NCBI GenBank assembly: GCA_963833115.1
Contig: CAWHWS010000002.1
Span: forward strand, 930,001-994,000
Direction of reading: 5' to 3'
DNA: 64,000 nucleotides
Source of the DNA: Hasllibacter sp963833115
GTDB lineage: Bacteria; Pseudomonadota; Alphaproteobacteria; Rhodobacterales; Rhodobacteraceae
Under the pieces are notes generated by a model. The model was not told the origin of the DNA, searched no databases, and saw nothing but the letters and a program-made list of their open reading frames with translations. Position numbers and translations under genes: made by a program. Shown here in pieces: positions 9,821-18,829 of this stretch (the stretch's first letter is position 1; each line of letters begins with the position of its first letter).

Positions 9821-10651
9821 TTACTTGACGGCGCCGAAGGTGAGCCCGCGGACGAGTTGCTTCTGGCTGAACCAGCCCATGACGAGGATCGGGGCGACGG
9901 CCAGCATCGAGGCCGCCGACAGCTTGGCGTAGAACAGGCCCTCCGGCGCCGAGAAGCTGGCGATGAAGGCCGTGAGCGGGGCCGCGTTCACGGTCGTGAG
10001 CAGGATCGTCCAGAACGCCTCGTTCCAGGCCAGGATGATGTTCAGGAGGATCGTCGAGGCGATCCCGGGCACCGCCATCGGGGTCAGGACGTAGAGGATC
10101 TCGGAGCGCAGCGAGGCGCCGTCCATGCGCGCGGCCTCCAGGATCTCGCCCGGGATCTCGCGGAAGTAAGTGTAGAGCATCCAGACGATGATCGGCAGGT
10201 TGATCAGCATCAGCACCACGATGAGGAGGATGCGGCTGTCCATGACGCCCAGCCACTTGGCCAGCAGCACCAGCGGATAGAGCACGCCCACGGCCGGGAG
10301 CATCTTGGTCGAGAGCATCCACAGGAGCACGTCCTTGGTGCGCCGCCCCGGCACGAAGGCCATCGCCCAGGCCGCGGGCACCGCGATGAGGATGCCCAGG
10401 AGCGTGGAGCCGACCGCGATGACGATCGAGTTCGTCAGCGCCTTGGGGTAGTTCGAGCGCTCCTGGACGGCGGTGTAGTTCTCCAGCGTCCAGTCGAAGA
10501 GGAACCAGACCGGCGGGTCGGCGATCGCCGCCGCCTCGGTCTTGAACGACGTCAGGAACGTCCAGAGGATCGGGAAGAACATCAGCAGCCCGAACGCCCA
10601 GGCGAGCGCCGTCCACATGGCCTTCTTGCGTGTCGAGATCGCGCGCGCCAT
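9821..10651 (-). CDS. smoG: Sorbitol/mannitol ABC transporter permease
   Basis: A 276-residue inner-membrane permease of the carbohydrate-uptake-1 type, with about six membrane helices (first at residues 12-32, AWAFGLLMFFPILWTFLTSF) and the EAA loop with conserved glycine, IPGEILEAARMDGAS, that contacts the ATPase. It pairs with the preceding permease in the heterodimeric channel. Only 12 bp separate it from the smoF stop, so the two are in one transcription unit. Confidence 0.92.
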   Translation of the reverse strand: MARAISTRKKAMWTALAWAFGLLMFFPILWTFLTSFKTEAAAIADPPVWFLFDWTLENYTAVQERSNYPKALTNSIVIAVGSTLLGILIAVPAAWAMAFVPGRRTKDVLLWMLSTKMLPAVGVLYPLVLLAKWLGVMDSRILLIVVLMLINLPIIVWMLYTYFREIPGEILEAARMDGASLRSEILYVLTPMAVPGIASTILLNIILAWNEAFWTILLTTVNAAPLTAFIASFSAPEGLFYAKLSAASMLAVAPILVMGWFSQKQLVRGLTFGAVK

Positions 10652-10663
10652 TGTCTGTCCCCC

Positions 10664-11527
10664 TCAGTCGAGGTTCCGGCCGACGATCCGCATCAGGAAG
10701 ATCGCGACGATGTTTGCGAGGATGACGGCGACGATGCCGCCCGCGGAGCCGAGGCCCACGTTCTGGCTCTCGAGCACCCGCTGGTAGACGAGATAGGTCA
10801 GCGTCCGGGTCCCGAAGGCGCCGTTCGTGGTGACGAAGATCTCGGCGAAGATCGACAGCAGGAAGATCGTCTGGATGAGGATCACCACCGTGATCGCCCG
10901 GCTCAGGTGCGGCAGGATGATGAACCGGAAGCGCGAGAGAGCGGGCGCGCCGTCCATCTCGGCCGCCTCGAGCTGCTCGGAATCGAGCGACTGCACCGCC
11001 GTCAGCAAGATCAGCGTCGCGAAGGGCAGCCACTGCCAGGCGACGATCACGATGATGGAGAAGAGCGGCGCTTGGCTGAGGAAATCGTAGGGTTGCAGGC
11101 CCAGGCCCTTGAACGCGTAGGAGAAGAGCCCGTTGTCGACGTTGAAGAACATGTTCTTCCACACCAGGGCCGAAACCGTGGGCATCACGAAGAAGGGCGC
11201 GATCACCAGGATGCGCACGATCCCCTGGCCGAAGATCGGCCGGTCCAGGAGGAGCGCCATGAGCACGCCGCCCCCGATCGTGATCGTGAGGATCCCCAGC
11301 ACCATCTGGAGCGTCGTGACGACCGCGTTCGTGAACGAGGACGAGGTGACGAAGCGCACGTAGTTCTCGGCACCGATCCAGGGCTCGAAGGTGCCGCGCA
11401 GCGGGCGGTAGTCGGCGAAGCTGAAATAGAGCGTCATGCACAATGGCACGAGCATCCACACCAGGAGGACGAACACGGCCGGCGCGATCATGATCCGGGC
11501 CGCCGATTTGGAATGCGCTGTCGCCAT
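10664..11527 (-). CDS. smoF: Sorbitol/mannitol ABC transporter permease
   Basis: A 287-residue partner permease, starting MATAHSKSAARIMIAPAV; an upstream ATG at 11536 would add three residues. Six membrane helices are evident (APAVFVLLVWMLVPLCMTLY is the first), and the EAA motif is LEAAEMDGAPALSRFRFIIL. It lies downstream of the binding-protein gene, separated by 132 bp holding a strong stem-loop. Family and context match SmoF of the Rhodobacter polyol operon. Confidence 0.92.
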   Translation of the reverse strand: MATAHSKSAARIMIAPAVFVLLVWMLVPLCMTLYFSFADYRPLRGTFEPWIGAENYVRFVTSSSFTNAVVTTLQMVLGILTITIGGGVLMALLLDRPIFGQGIVRILVIAPFFVMPTVSALVWKNMFFNVDNGLFSYAFKGLGLQPYDFLSQAPLFSIIVIVAWQWLPFATLILLTAVQSLDSEQLEAAEMDGAPALSRFRFIILPHLSRAITVVILIQTIFLLSIFAEIFVTTNGAFGTRTLTYLVYQRVLESQNVGLGSAGGIVAVILANIVAIFLMRIVGRNLD

Positions 11528-11612
11528 GGGAGCCACCTGAGGTCGGGGTCGGGCCGGATATCGCGGAAGCGGCGCGCGCGCGGCTCGCGGGATGTCCGGG
11601 ACGGACTGGGAC

Positions 11613-11646
11613 GGCTCGGGCGGCGCGAGGATGCGCCGCCCGAGCC
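11613..11646 (-). promoter_or_regulatory. Perfect 14-bp stem-loop after the polyol binding-protein gene
   Basis: GGCTCGGGCGGCGC pairs perfectly with GCGCCGCCCGAGCC across a 6-nt loop, 14 bp beyond the smoE stop and 86 bp before smoF. There is no T-run. It is a good candidate for a transcript-end-stabilising structure that uncouples binding-protein from permease expression. Confidence 0.65.
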
Positions 11647-11659
11647 CGAGAAGCCAGAC

Positions 11660-12974
11660 TTAGTAGCCGGCGGCCTCCATCTCCTCGACCGTCAGCTCCT
11701 GGCTGGCGGCGAGGGCTTCGGCGCCGGATTGCTGACCGGCGAGGGCCGAGGAGATTCTGCTGGCCCACCTGCGTGGCGATGCCGGCGAACTCGGGGATCG
11801 CGACGAACTGGACGCCCGTGTAGGGAACCGGGTCGACCGTCGGGTTGGTCGGATCGGCCGTGCCCATCGATTCCACCGTGGCGGCGGCGAACGGCGCGGC
11901 GTCGAGGTACTCCTGATTCTCGTAGAGCGAGGTGCGCGTGCCCGGGGGAACGGCGACCCAGCCCTTCGATTCGGCGACGAGGGCCGAGTAATCGGGGCCG
12001 GTGGCCCAGTTCAGGAACGTCTTCGCCGCGTCCTGCTTCTCCGAGGAGGTCGGGATCGCGAGCGACCACGCCCAGAGCCAGTTGCCGCGCTTGCCGAGCC
12101 CGGTATCGGGCGCGAGGGCGAAGCCGACCTGGTCGGCGACGGTGGAGTCGTCGTTGACCACGAACTGGCCGGCCGAGGTGGCGTCGATCCACATGGCGCA
12201 CTTGCCCTGCTGGAACAGGGTCAGGTTCTCGTTGAAGCCGTTGTTCGCGGCGCCCGAGGGCCCGGACTCCTCCATCATCCCGAGGTAGAAGTCGACCGTC
12301 TCCTGCCATTGCGGGGTGTCGAACTGGGCGTTCCACTCCTCGTCGAACCAGCGGGCGCCGAAGGAGTTCGACATGGCCGTGATCAGGGCCATGTTCTCGC
12401 CCCAGCCCGCCTTGCCGCGCGCGCAGATGCCGTTGATCTCGTTCTCGCGGTCCGTCAGCGTGGCGGCGGCCTCGCGGATGAACTCCCAGGTCGGCTCGTT
12501 GGGCATCTCGAGCCCGGCCTCCTCGAAGAGATCCGTGCGGTACATCGTGAAGGACGACTCGCCGTAGAAGGGCACCGCGTAGAGCGTGCCGTCGACCGAC
12601 AGCCCGCCGGCGATGGCCGGGATGATGTCGTCGGTCTGGTAGTCCTCGGGCAGGTCGTCGAGCGGCACGAGCCAGCCGTTCGCGCCCCAGATCGGAACCT
12701 CGTAGGTGCCGATGGTCAGGATGTCGTAGGCGCCGCCACCGGTGGAGATGTCGGTCGTCACGTTCTGGCGAAGGACGTTCTCCTCGAGGGTCACGAACTC
12801 GACGGTGATGTCGGGGTGCTTCTCGTTGAAGTCGTCCATCAGGCCTTGCATGGTGATCATGTCACCGTTGTTGACCGTGGCGATGGTGATCGTGGTGGCG
12901 TGCGCGTCGGCGACGGCCGAACCGGCCATCATCGAGAGCGCCGTCGCCCCGTAGAGCGCGTGCTTGAGCGTCAT
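11660..12974 (-). pseudogene. smoE: Sorbitol/mannitol ABC transporter binding protein, frameshifted near its C-terminus
   Basis: The frame from ATG 12974 has a signal peptide (LYGATALSMMAGSAVADA) and continues as a clear extracellular solute-binding protein of the polyol class (TIATVNNGDMITMQGLMDDF, IPEFAGIATQVGQQ). At 11754-11757 one extra T (plus strand GAGATTCTG) throws it into a long spurious frame. Removing one base restores SSALAGQQSGAEALAASQEL and then TVEEMEAAGY plus stop at 11660, giving 437 residues, the expected length and ending. About 30 C-terminal residues are affected. It is either a recent inactivating or altering mutation or a sequencing error; the rest of the gene shows no decay, which favours a very recent change or an error. 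Confidence 0.85.
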
Positions 12975-13010
12975 GGTGTCCTCCCTGGACGTGTCGTCTT
13001 GCCGTGAGTG

Positions 13011-13070
13011 CATACCGTATCGCCGTCCAGGGCATGGCTGTCAACGCATTTTTTACACGCGTCAACATAG
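13011..13070 (-). promoter_or_regulatory. Promoter/operator region of the polyol operon
   Basis: The gap between smoE and the regulator gene is relatively AT-rich. It contains an imperfect inverted repeat, TGTCAACGC ... GCGTCAACA (13039-13067), around a T-run. Read on the minus strand it includes TTGACGCGTGTAAA (13065-13052) and a TTGACA (13044-13039) that could be a -35 box with ATACGG as a weak -10 near 13020. The TTGACG-N3-GTAAA pattern recurs upstream of the divergent kinase gene, so it is a candidate operator for the adjacent LacI-type regulator. Confidence 0.5.
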
Positions 13071-13083
13071 GGGGCGGTCGGGA

Positions 13084-14112
13084 TCACGCCGAATCGCGCA
13101 TCACCAAGGTGCCGGGGAAGAGCGTCTCGCTTCGTTTCGGGGTGCGCTCGCCCGCCTCGATCACCGCGAAGAGCGCCTCGACGGTCCGGTCGGACACGGC
13201 GCTGTAATCCTGCGCGACGGTGGTCAGGGCGGGGCAGGTGTAGCGTGCGAACGGGTGGTCGTCATGGCCGGCGATCCGCATCGCGGAGCCCGGGCCTCGC
13301 CCCACGCGCAGGCCCTTCTCGTAGGCCGCCGCCAGGAGGCCGATCGCGAGCCGGTCGTTCGAGCACAGGACGGTGCCGGTCGCGAAGGCCCGCCCCTCGA
13401 TGGCGCGCAGCCCCTCGGCGTACCCGACCTCCTCGAAGTTCCAGCCTTCGCCCCGCACGCTCACGACGTTCGGATGGTGCCCGAGGCGCATCATCGCCTC
13501 GACGTAGGCGCGCCTGCGTTTGTTGGCGTTGGGGTTCACCGGGGGCATCTCGAAGAAGCAGGGCGGCGCGCCGGTGCGGCACAGGTAGTCGACCATGAGG
13601 GGGACGGACTGGAAGTTGTCCGAGCCGACGAACGCCGCGCCCAGCCCCTCGACGTTGGCGTCGAACAGGACGGTCGGCACGTCCGCGCAGAAGCTCGCGA
13701 GCACGCCGCGGTCCGATTCACGCCCCAGGGGCGCGAGCAGCACGCCCGCGGGCTTCATGGCGCGCAGCGAGCGCAGGATGTCGGATTCCAGGGCGGTGTG
13801 CCCGTGGGAGCTGAACAGGAGGGGCGAGAACCCCGCGTCGATGCATCGGCGCTCGATCCTGCGGGCCATCTCGGCGAAGAACGGATCGGCCAGATAGGGC
13901 ACGACGATCCCTATCGTCTTGGTCAGGCGGCGGTTCTGATTGATCGCGTAGACGTTGGGGCTGTAGTCGTAGGTCTCGAGCGCCTTCTCGATTTTCGCGC
14001 GCGTCGTCTTTCTGACGCTCTCGGGGTCGTGGAAATACTTGGAGACCGTCGGCCGGGAGATGCCGCTGACGCGGGCGAAGGCCTCCATGTTCTGTATCTT
14101 CCCGGGAATCAT
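13084..14112 (-). CDS. LacI-family transcriptional regulator of the polyol cluster
   Basis: A 342-residue LacI/GalR-type repressor. The N-terminal helix-turn-helix is MEAFARVSGISRPTVSKYFH followed by the hinge-helix region (TYDYSPNVYAINQNRRLTKT), and the remainder is a periplasmic-binding-protein-like effector domain (IGIVVPYLADPFFAEMARRI, GTVLCSNDRLAIGLLAAAYE). It lies between the smo operon and the divergent kinase/gatZ pair, so it probably senses a polyol or its phosphate and controls both. ATG 14112 is used; 14088 would remove eight residues before the HTH. Confidence 0.88.
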   Translation of the reverse strand: MIPGKIQNMEAFARVSGISRPTVSKYFHDPESVRKTTRAKIEKALETYDYSPNVYAINQNRRLTKTIGIVVPYLADPFFAEMARRIERRCIDAGFSPLLFSSHGHTALESDILRSLRAMKPAGVLLAPLGRESDRGVLASFCADVPTVLFDANVEGLGAAFVGSDNFQSVPLMVDYLCRTGAPPCFFEMPPVNPNANKRRRAYVEAMMRLGHHPNVVSVRGEGWNFEEVGYAEGLRAIEGRAFATGTVLCSNDRLAIGLLAAAYEKGLRVGRGPGSAMRIAGHDDHPFARYTCPALTTVAQDYSAVSDRTVEALFAVIEAGERTPKRSETLFPGTLVMRDSA

Positions 14113-14201
14113 GGCGGGATCTTCCCTTTCTCGCGCCGGCCGATCCCGTGGGGCGCACCCATTCGGAGGCCTTCCGTATCATATCACGCGAAGTAATGTA
14201 G

Positions 14202-14236
14202 CTTGACGTTAGTAAAGTTCGATGTGAACGGTCAAG
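14202..14236 (+). promoter_or_regulatory. Candidate operator/promoter between LacI gene and kinase gene
   Basis: CTTGAC (14202-14207) and GTCAAG (14231-14236) form the arms of an inverted repeat in an AT-richer 200-bp divergent intergenic region. The left arm reads TTGACGTTAGTAAA, matching TTGACGCGTGTAAA upstream of smoE at 11 of 14 positions. Confidence 0.45.
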
Positions 14237-14312
14237 TTCCGCCGGGGTTCGCGGCAGATCGTCGGCGCCCGCCGCCCGATCCCGCGCCGGCCCGCCGGGA
14301 TGGAGAGGCCGC

Positions 14313-15257
14313 GTGAAGAGAATCGTCGTGGTCGGGGAGATCCTGGCCGAGATAATGGCCGACGAGGCCGGGGAAGGCTTCGCCGGACCGATCGCCCTGA
14401 CGGGCCCCTATCCGTCCGGCGCGCCGGCGATCTTCGCCGCGCAGGCGGCCCGCCTCGGACAGCCCTGCGCCATCGTCTCGGCGGTCGGGGACGACGATTT
14501 CGGCCGCATGAACCTGAGCCGCCTGCGCGGCGCCGGGGTCGACGTCTCGGGCGTGCGCGTCGATGCGGACCGTCCCACCGGCACGGCCTTCGTGCGCTAC
14601 CGCCCGGATGGCGGGCGCGACTTCGTCTTCAACTTGCGCCACAGCGCCTGCGGCACGCTCGCGCCGGACGCCGCCGGCCGCGCCGCGCTCGCTGGGGCCG
14701 ACCACCTGCACGTGATGGGCTCGTCGCTCGCCGCGCCCGGGCTCGCGGAGCTCGCGCTCGAGGCGGCCCGCGCGGTTCGGGCGCGCTCCGGCACGGTCTC
14801 CTTCGACCCGAACCTGCGCCCCGAGATGCTGGGCGCCGCGGGACTGGCGGAGGCCATGGCCGGGATCCTCGCCCTCACGGACCTGTTCCTGCCGAGCGGG
14901 GAGGAGCTCACGCTGCTCACGCGCGCGGACGACCCGCCGGGCGCCCTGGCCGAGCTCGCGGCGATGGGCGCCACGGTGGTCCACAAGCTGGGCGCCGAGG
15001 GCGCGCGCCTCCACGACCGCGAGGGCACGCTTCTCCAGGCGCCCTTCGCGGTGCGCGAGGTCGATCCCACCGGCGCGGGGGATTGCTTCGGCGGCGCGTT
15101 CACGGCCCTCTGGCTGCGCGGGACATCCCGGGCCGAAGCGCTGCGCCTCGCCGCCGCGGCGGGCGCGCACGCGGTCGGCGTGCGCGGCCCGATGGAAGGG
15201 GTTGCCGACCTCGCCGCGCTGCGGCGGATGGCCGCCGCCGGAGAGGACGCTCGATGA
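14313..15257 (+). CDS. PfkB-family carbohydrate kinase
   Basis: A 314-residue ribokinase/PfkB-superfamily sugar kinase starting at GTG 14313. It shows the N-terminal pattern VVGEILAEIMADE, the substrate-region glycines (YPSGAPAIFAAQAARLGQ) and the C-terminal ATP-binding/catalytic motif DPTGAGDCFGGAF, where the second Asp is the catalytic base. It is translationally coupled to the GatZ-like gene, whose ATG overlaps its stop. With the sorbitol/galactitol-type dehydrogenases nearby, a fructose or tagatose(-6-phosphate) kinase role is likely; the exact sugar is inferred from context only. Confidence 0.85.
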   Translation: MKRIVVVGEILAEIMADEAGEGFAGPIALTGPYPSGAPAIFAAQAARLGQPCAIVSAVGDDDFGRMNLSRLRGAGVDVSGVRVDADRPTGTAFVRYRPDGGRDFVFNLRHSACGTLAPDAAGRAALAGADHLHVMGSSLAAPGLAELALEAARAVRARSGTVSFDPNLRPEMLGAAGLAEAMAGILALTDLFLPSGEELTLLTRADDPPGALAELAAMGATVVHKLGAEGARLHDREGTLLQAPFAVREVDPTGAGDCFGGAFTALWLRGTSRAEALRLAAAAGAHAVGVRGPMEGVADLAALRRMAAAGEDAR

Positions 15258-16498
15258 CGCATCCCCTGATGGAGGTCCTGCGCGGGACGGGCGGCATCGC
15301 CTCGATCTGCTCGGCCCATCCCGTCGTGATCGAGGCGGCGCTGCGGCTGGCCGCGGATCACGACCGCCCGGTCCTGATCGAGGCGACGTGCAACCAGGTC
15401 AATCAGGACGGCGGCTATACCGGGATGGACCCGGCGGCGTTCCGGTCCTTCGTCGAGGCGATCGCCGCACGCGTCCGCCTGGACCCCGCGCGTATCGTCT
15501 ACGGCGGCGACCATCTGGGCCCGAACCCCTGGCGCGCGCTGCCGGCGGCGGAGGCGATGGCCAAGGCGGAGGCGATGGTCGCGGCCTATGCCGCCGCGGG
15601 CTTCACCAAGCTCCATCTCGATTGCTCCATGGGCTGCGCCGGCGAGCCGGCCGTCCTGGAGGACGCGGAGGTCGCCGCTCGCGCCGCGCGCCTGGCGGGG
15701 ATCGCCGAGGCGCGGGCCGGGGCGCTCGCGCCCGTCTACGTGATCGGGACCGAGGTGCCCGTCCCGGGCGGGGCGACCGAGGCGCTGGACGAGCTTGAGG
15801 TCACCTCCCCCGAAGCCGCGGCCGAGACCTGGCGCGTCCACCGCGCCGCCTTCGAGGAGGCCGGCCTCGCGGCGGCCCTCGGCCGGGTGATCGCCCTGGT
15901 CGTGCAGCCGGGCGTCGAGTTCGGCCATTCGGACGTCGTGCCGTTCGATCCGGAGGCGGCCCGCGCCCTGTCGTCGGCGCTCACGGGCTTGCCGGGCGTC
16001 GTCTTCGAGGCCCATTCGACCGACTATCAGAGCGAGGCCGCCCTCGCCGCGCTCGTCGCGGGGGGGTTCCGCATCCTCAAGGTCGGCCCCTGGCTCACCT
16101 TCGCCCTGCGCGAGGCGCTCTACGGCCTCGACTCGGCCGCGGACGCGCTCGACGGGCGCGCGCCCTCCGGGACGCTCATGTCCGCGATGGAGGCGGTCAT
16201 GCAGGCCGACCCGGACGCCTGGCGCCGATACTACGAGGGCGATGCCGCGGCGCTCTGGCTGCAGCGGCACTTCAGCTACTCCGACCGCATCCGCTACTAT
16301 TGGACCGCTCCGGCGGCGCGCTCGGCGGTCGCGGCCCTCGAGGCGCGCCTCGAGGGCCGGGCCATTCCCGAACCGGTCCTGAGCCAGTTCCTTCCGGACC
16401 TGAGGGGCGGGGGCGCGATGGGCGCGCATGACGCCGCGGTCGCGGCGGTGCAGCGCGTCCTGAGCCTCTACGACCGGGCGGTGGCCGGGCGGGCGTAG
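15254..16498 (+). CDS. gatZ: Tagatose-bisphosphate aldolase-associated subunit (GatZ/KbaZ family)
   Basis: A 414-residue GatZ/KbaZ family protein, which in E. coli supports the catalytic GatY/KbaY aldolase that splits tagatose 1,6-bisphosphate. Recognisable segments are SICSAHPVVIEAALRLA, EATCNQVNQDGGYTGMDP, IVYGGDHLGPNPWRALP, HLDCSMGCAGEP and EAHSTDYQSEAAL. No GatY/KbaY gene is in the window, so the protein either works with an aldolase encoded elsewhere or acts alone as proposed for some alphaproteobacterial homologues. It is coupled to the kinase gene by a four-base overlap. An unusually good fit to the family over its full length supports an intact gene. Confidence 0.9.
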   Translation: MTHPLMEVLRGTGGIASICSAHPVVIEAALRLAADHDRPVLIEATCNQVNQDGGYTGMDPAAFRSFVEAIAARVRLDPARIVYGGDHLGPNPWRALPAAEAMAKAEAMVAAYAAAGFTKLHLDCSMGCAGEPAVLEDAEVAARAARLAGIAEARAGALAPVYVIGTEVPVPGGATEALDELEVTSPEAAAETWRVHRAAFEEAGLAAALGRVIALVVQPGVEFGHSDVVPFDPEAARALSSALTGLPGVVFEAHSTDYQSEAALAALVAGGFRILKVGPWLTFALREALYGLDSAADALDGRAPSGTLMSAMEAVMQADPDAWRRYYEGDAAALWLQRHFSYSDRIRYYWTAPAARSAVAALEARLEGRAIPEPVLSQFLPDLRGGGAMGAHDAAVAAVQRVLSLYDRAVAGRA

Positions 16499-16525
16499 GG
16501 GCCCCGGCCGGCGCGCCGCGCGCGA

Positions 16526-17551
16526 TCAGGGCCCCGGGCGCAGGGCCAGCCTCGCGACGGCGTCCACGATCCGCGCGTGGATGGCGGCCCGGTCGGCGCC
16601 GGGCGGATCGGCGCAGATCGGCAGGGTGGTCTCCTCGGCGACGATGGCCGCGCCGCCCGGCTTGCACACCGGCAGGGCGGACCAGTGGCGCGCGGGGGCG
16701 ACGACCTCTCGCGCCGCCCCCGGCAGGAGGTCCATGAGGCCTGCGGCGTCGAAATCCGTGGCGAGCAGGCGGTCCTCGTCCGTGCCGAGCGCGATCAGGG
16801 CGACCTCGGCCGTGACGCCCCGCCCCGCGCCGGGCGCCAGGCCCCAGATCAGGCCGGGATCGATCGCCCCGACGCGCGCGATCCGCGGGTCCGACAGGTC
16901 CGCCCCCCAGGCGGCGGCGTCGAGCGCGTGGAGGTCGACGCCCCATTCGGCCAGATCGGCGCAATGGGTCGAGGCGGCGCCCACGGCCTCGCAATGGGCG
17001 ACGTAGCCCGACAGGTCGCCGCGCAGCCCGCCCAGGGTGAGCGCCGTCCACCCCCCGAGGGAGAAGCCCGCCGCCGTCACCGCGCCCTCGTCCAGCCGAC
17101 CCGCGAAGCGCGGATCGGCTTTGAGCGCGTCCAGCGCGGCGCCGAGGTCCGCCGCCCGCCTCGCGTGGTCGAGACTCCCGGCCGGGTCCAGGTCGCCGGT
17201 CGTGCTGCCGGGGTGGTTCACGGCGATGGCGACCGCGCCGCGCGCCGCGAGGCCGTGGGCGAGCCACCCCAGCCCGCGAAGATTGCCGCCGAGCCCGTGC
17301 GAGAGGATCACGACCGGGTGCCCGGTGCCGGCCGGCGCCGCGTCCCGCAGGACCTCCTCGCCGTGGAAGACGGCGTTCTCGGCGAAGGCGACGGGGGCCG
17401 GACCGGCCTGCGCCGGATACCAGATCGCGGCCTCGAGCGGGCCGGCGCGGTGCGCCGCGTCGATGTCCAGCTCCACGAGGCCGACCGGGTCGGCGAGGGC
17501 CGCCCCGGCAAGGAACAGCGTGGCGAGGGCGGGAACGAGGGGGGAATTCAT
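16526..17551 (-). CDS. Secreted alpha/beta-hydrolase of the dienelactone-hydrolase/PAF-acetylhydrolase-like type
   Basis: A 341-residue protein with a signal peptide (LVPALATLFLAGAALADP). It shows an alpha/beta-hydrolase fold: the oxyanion segment VVILSHGLGGNL and the nucleophile elbow AGFSLGGWTAL with Ser as likely nucleophile. Cysteines in AHCEAVGAASTHCADL and PVCKPGG ... PICADPP may form disulfides in the periplasm. The natural substrate, probably an ester, is unknown. It converges on gatZ, with only 27 bp between their ends, and is divergent from the AraC-type gene, so the latter may regulate it. Confidence 0.8.
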   Translation of the reverse strand: MNSPLVPALATLFLAGAALADPVGLVELDIDAAHRAGPLEAAIWYPAQAGPAPVAFAENAVFHGEEVLRDAAPAGTGHPVVILSHGLGGNLRGLGWLAHGLAARGAVAIAVNHPGSTTGDLDPAGSLDHARRAADLGAALDALKADPRFAGRLDEGAVTAAGFSLGGWTALTLGGLRGDLSGYVAHCEAVGAASTHCADLAEWGVDLHALDAAAWGADLSDPRIARVGAIDPGLIWGLAPGAGRGVTAEVALIALGTDEDRLLATDFDAAGLMDLLPGAAREVVAPARHWSALPVCKPGGAAIVAEETTLPICADPPGADRAAIHARIVDAVARLALRPGP

Positions 17552-17664
17552 GGTATGCCTCCTTTGGGATCGAGTGCCCCGGCCTTGCGGGATTTCGGTC
17601 GCCGCGCGCGTCCTCGATCCGGTTCCAGGTCGTCCTGGACCCTGTTCTCGGGCAGGGTCCGCCC

Positions 17665-18702
17665 ATGCCCGCCGGCCTGCCCACCCTTCCCGTCCCCGCC
17701 TTCGCCGCGATGGCGCTAGGCGTGCTCGCCCTCGTCGCGGCGCGGCGGGCCGAAGGGGAGGGCGGCCGCTGGCTTCCCGCGCTGATCCTCGCCTGCGCCG
17801 CCCAGGCCGCTCTCGTCGCGGCGGTGCAGCATTACGGCGCCGCGCTCCTTCGCCCGGTCCAGCCGGTGACCGCCTGCGCCGTTCCGCCCCTCGCCTGGAT
17901 CGCCTTCGGGCGGACGGCGTCGGGCGAACGGCCGGCCCGCGACGCGGCGATGCATCTGGCGGCGCCCGCCGTGGCGGCGTCGTGCGTCCTCCTCCTCCCG
18001 CCGGCTCTCGACGTGCTCGTGCCGGCGGTCTTCGCCGCGTATGGCGCCGCGATCCTGTGGCGGCTGCGCCCCGGCGCGGACGCGGTGCCGGGGCTCCGGC
18101 TCGAGACCGGCGAGCGGCCCGCCCGGCTCTGGCGACTGATCGGGGCGGCGCTGCTCGGCTCGGGCGCGAGCGACGCCCTGATCGCGGGGGCGCTCGCGGC
18201 GGGCCGGCCGGAGGCGGTGCCCTGGATCGTCACCTTCGGGTCGACGGCGATGCTGGCGCTCGTCGGCTGGGTCGCCGTGGCCGGCGACCTGCGGCCCGCC
18301 CGCCCCGGCGGCGGGCCGCCCCCCGCGCCTCCGGCGCCCCCGGCGGCGGACGAGGCCGACGCGGCGCTCGTCACCCGGCTCGACGACTTGCTGGCCGCGT
18401 CGGGGCTGCACCTCGATCCCGACCTGTCCCTCGTCCGGCTCGCGCGCCGCCTCGGGGTGCCGGCCAAGCGCCTGTCGGCGGCGGTGAACCGGGTGACGGG
18501 GGCGAACGTGTCGCGCCACGTGAACGCCCGGCGCGTCGCCGAAGCCCGCGCGCTCCTCGAGGCGGGCGAGAGCGTCACGGGCGCCTGGCTGGCCTCCGGC
18601 TTCGCCGCCCGATCCAACTTCAACCGGGAGTTCAAGCGCGTGACGGGACGGGTCCCGAGCGCGTTCGTCACCACCGGGCAGCCTGGCGGAGAGGGTGCCT
18701 AG
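17665..18702 (+). CDS. Membrane-anchored AraC-family transcriptional regulator
   Basis: The 345-residue protein combines an N-terminal hydrophobic part with about six or seven predicted membrane helices (residues 8-215, e.g. AFAAMALGVLALVAA), a proline/alanine-rich linker (PARPGGGPPPAPPAPPAADE) and a C-terminal AraC DNA-binding domain (LSLVRLARRLGVPAKRLSAA for the first HTH, SGFAARSNFNREFKRVTGRV for the second). This architecture suggests a sensor that reads a membrane or envelope signal. It is divergent from the secreted hydrolase gene, its probable target. It is the last intact gene before a long decayed segment. Confidence 0.82.
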   Translation: MPAGLPTLPVPAFAAMALGVLALVAARRAEGEGGRWLPALILACAAQAALVAAVQHYGAALLRPVQPVTACAVPPLAWIAFGRTASGERPARDAAMHLAAPAVAASCVLLLPPALDVLVPAVFAAYGAAILWRLRPGADAVPGLRLETGERPARLWRLIGAALLGSGASDALIAGALAAGRPEAVPWIVTFGSTAMLALVGWVAVAGDLRPARPGGGPPPAPPAPPAADEADAALVTRLDDLLAASGLHLDPDLSLVRLARRLGVPAKRLSAAVNRVTGANVSRHVNARRVAEARALLEAGESVTGAWLASGFAARSNFNREFKRVTGRVPSAFVTTGQPGGEGA

Positions 18703-18829
18703 GCCGGCCCGCCGCCCGCGGGCGGAAGCCTCCCGCCGTGCGTGCGCCCGCGTTCCATGTACTCGCCCGCCGCGCCGATCGGCGGCCGCAAGATGTTCCG
18801 GCCCGGGTTGCGCGCTCGCTGCCGACCCT

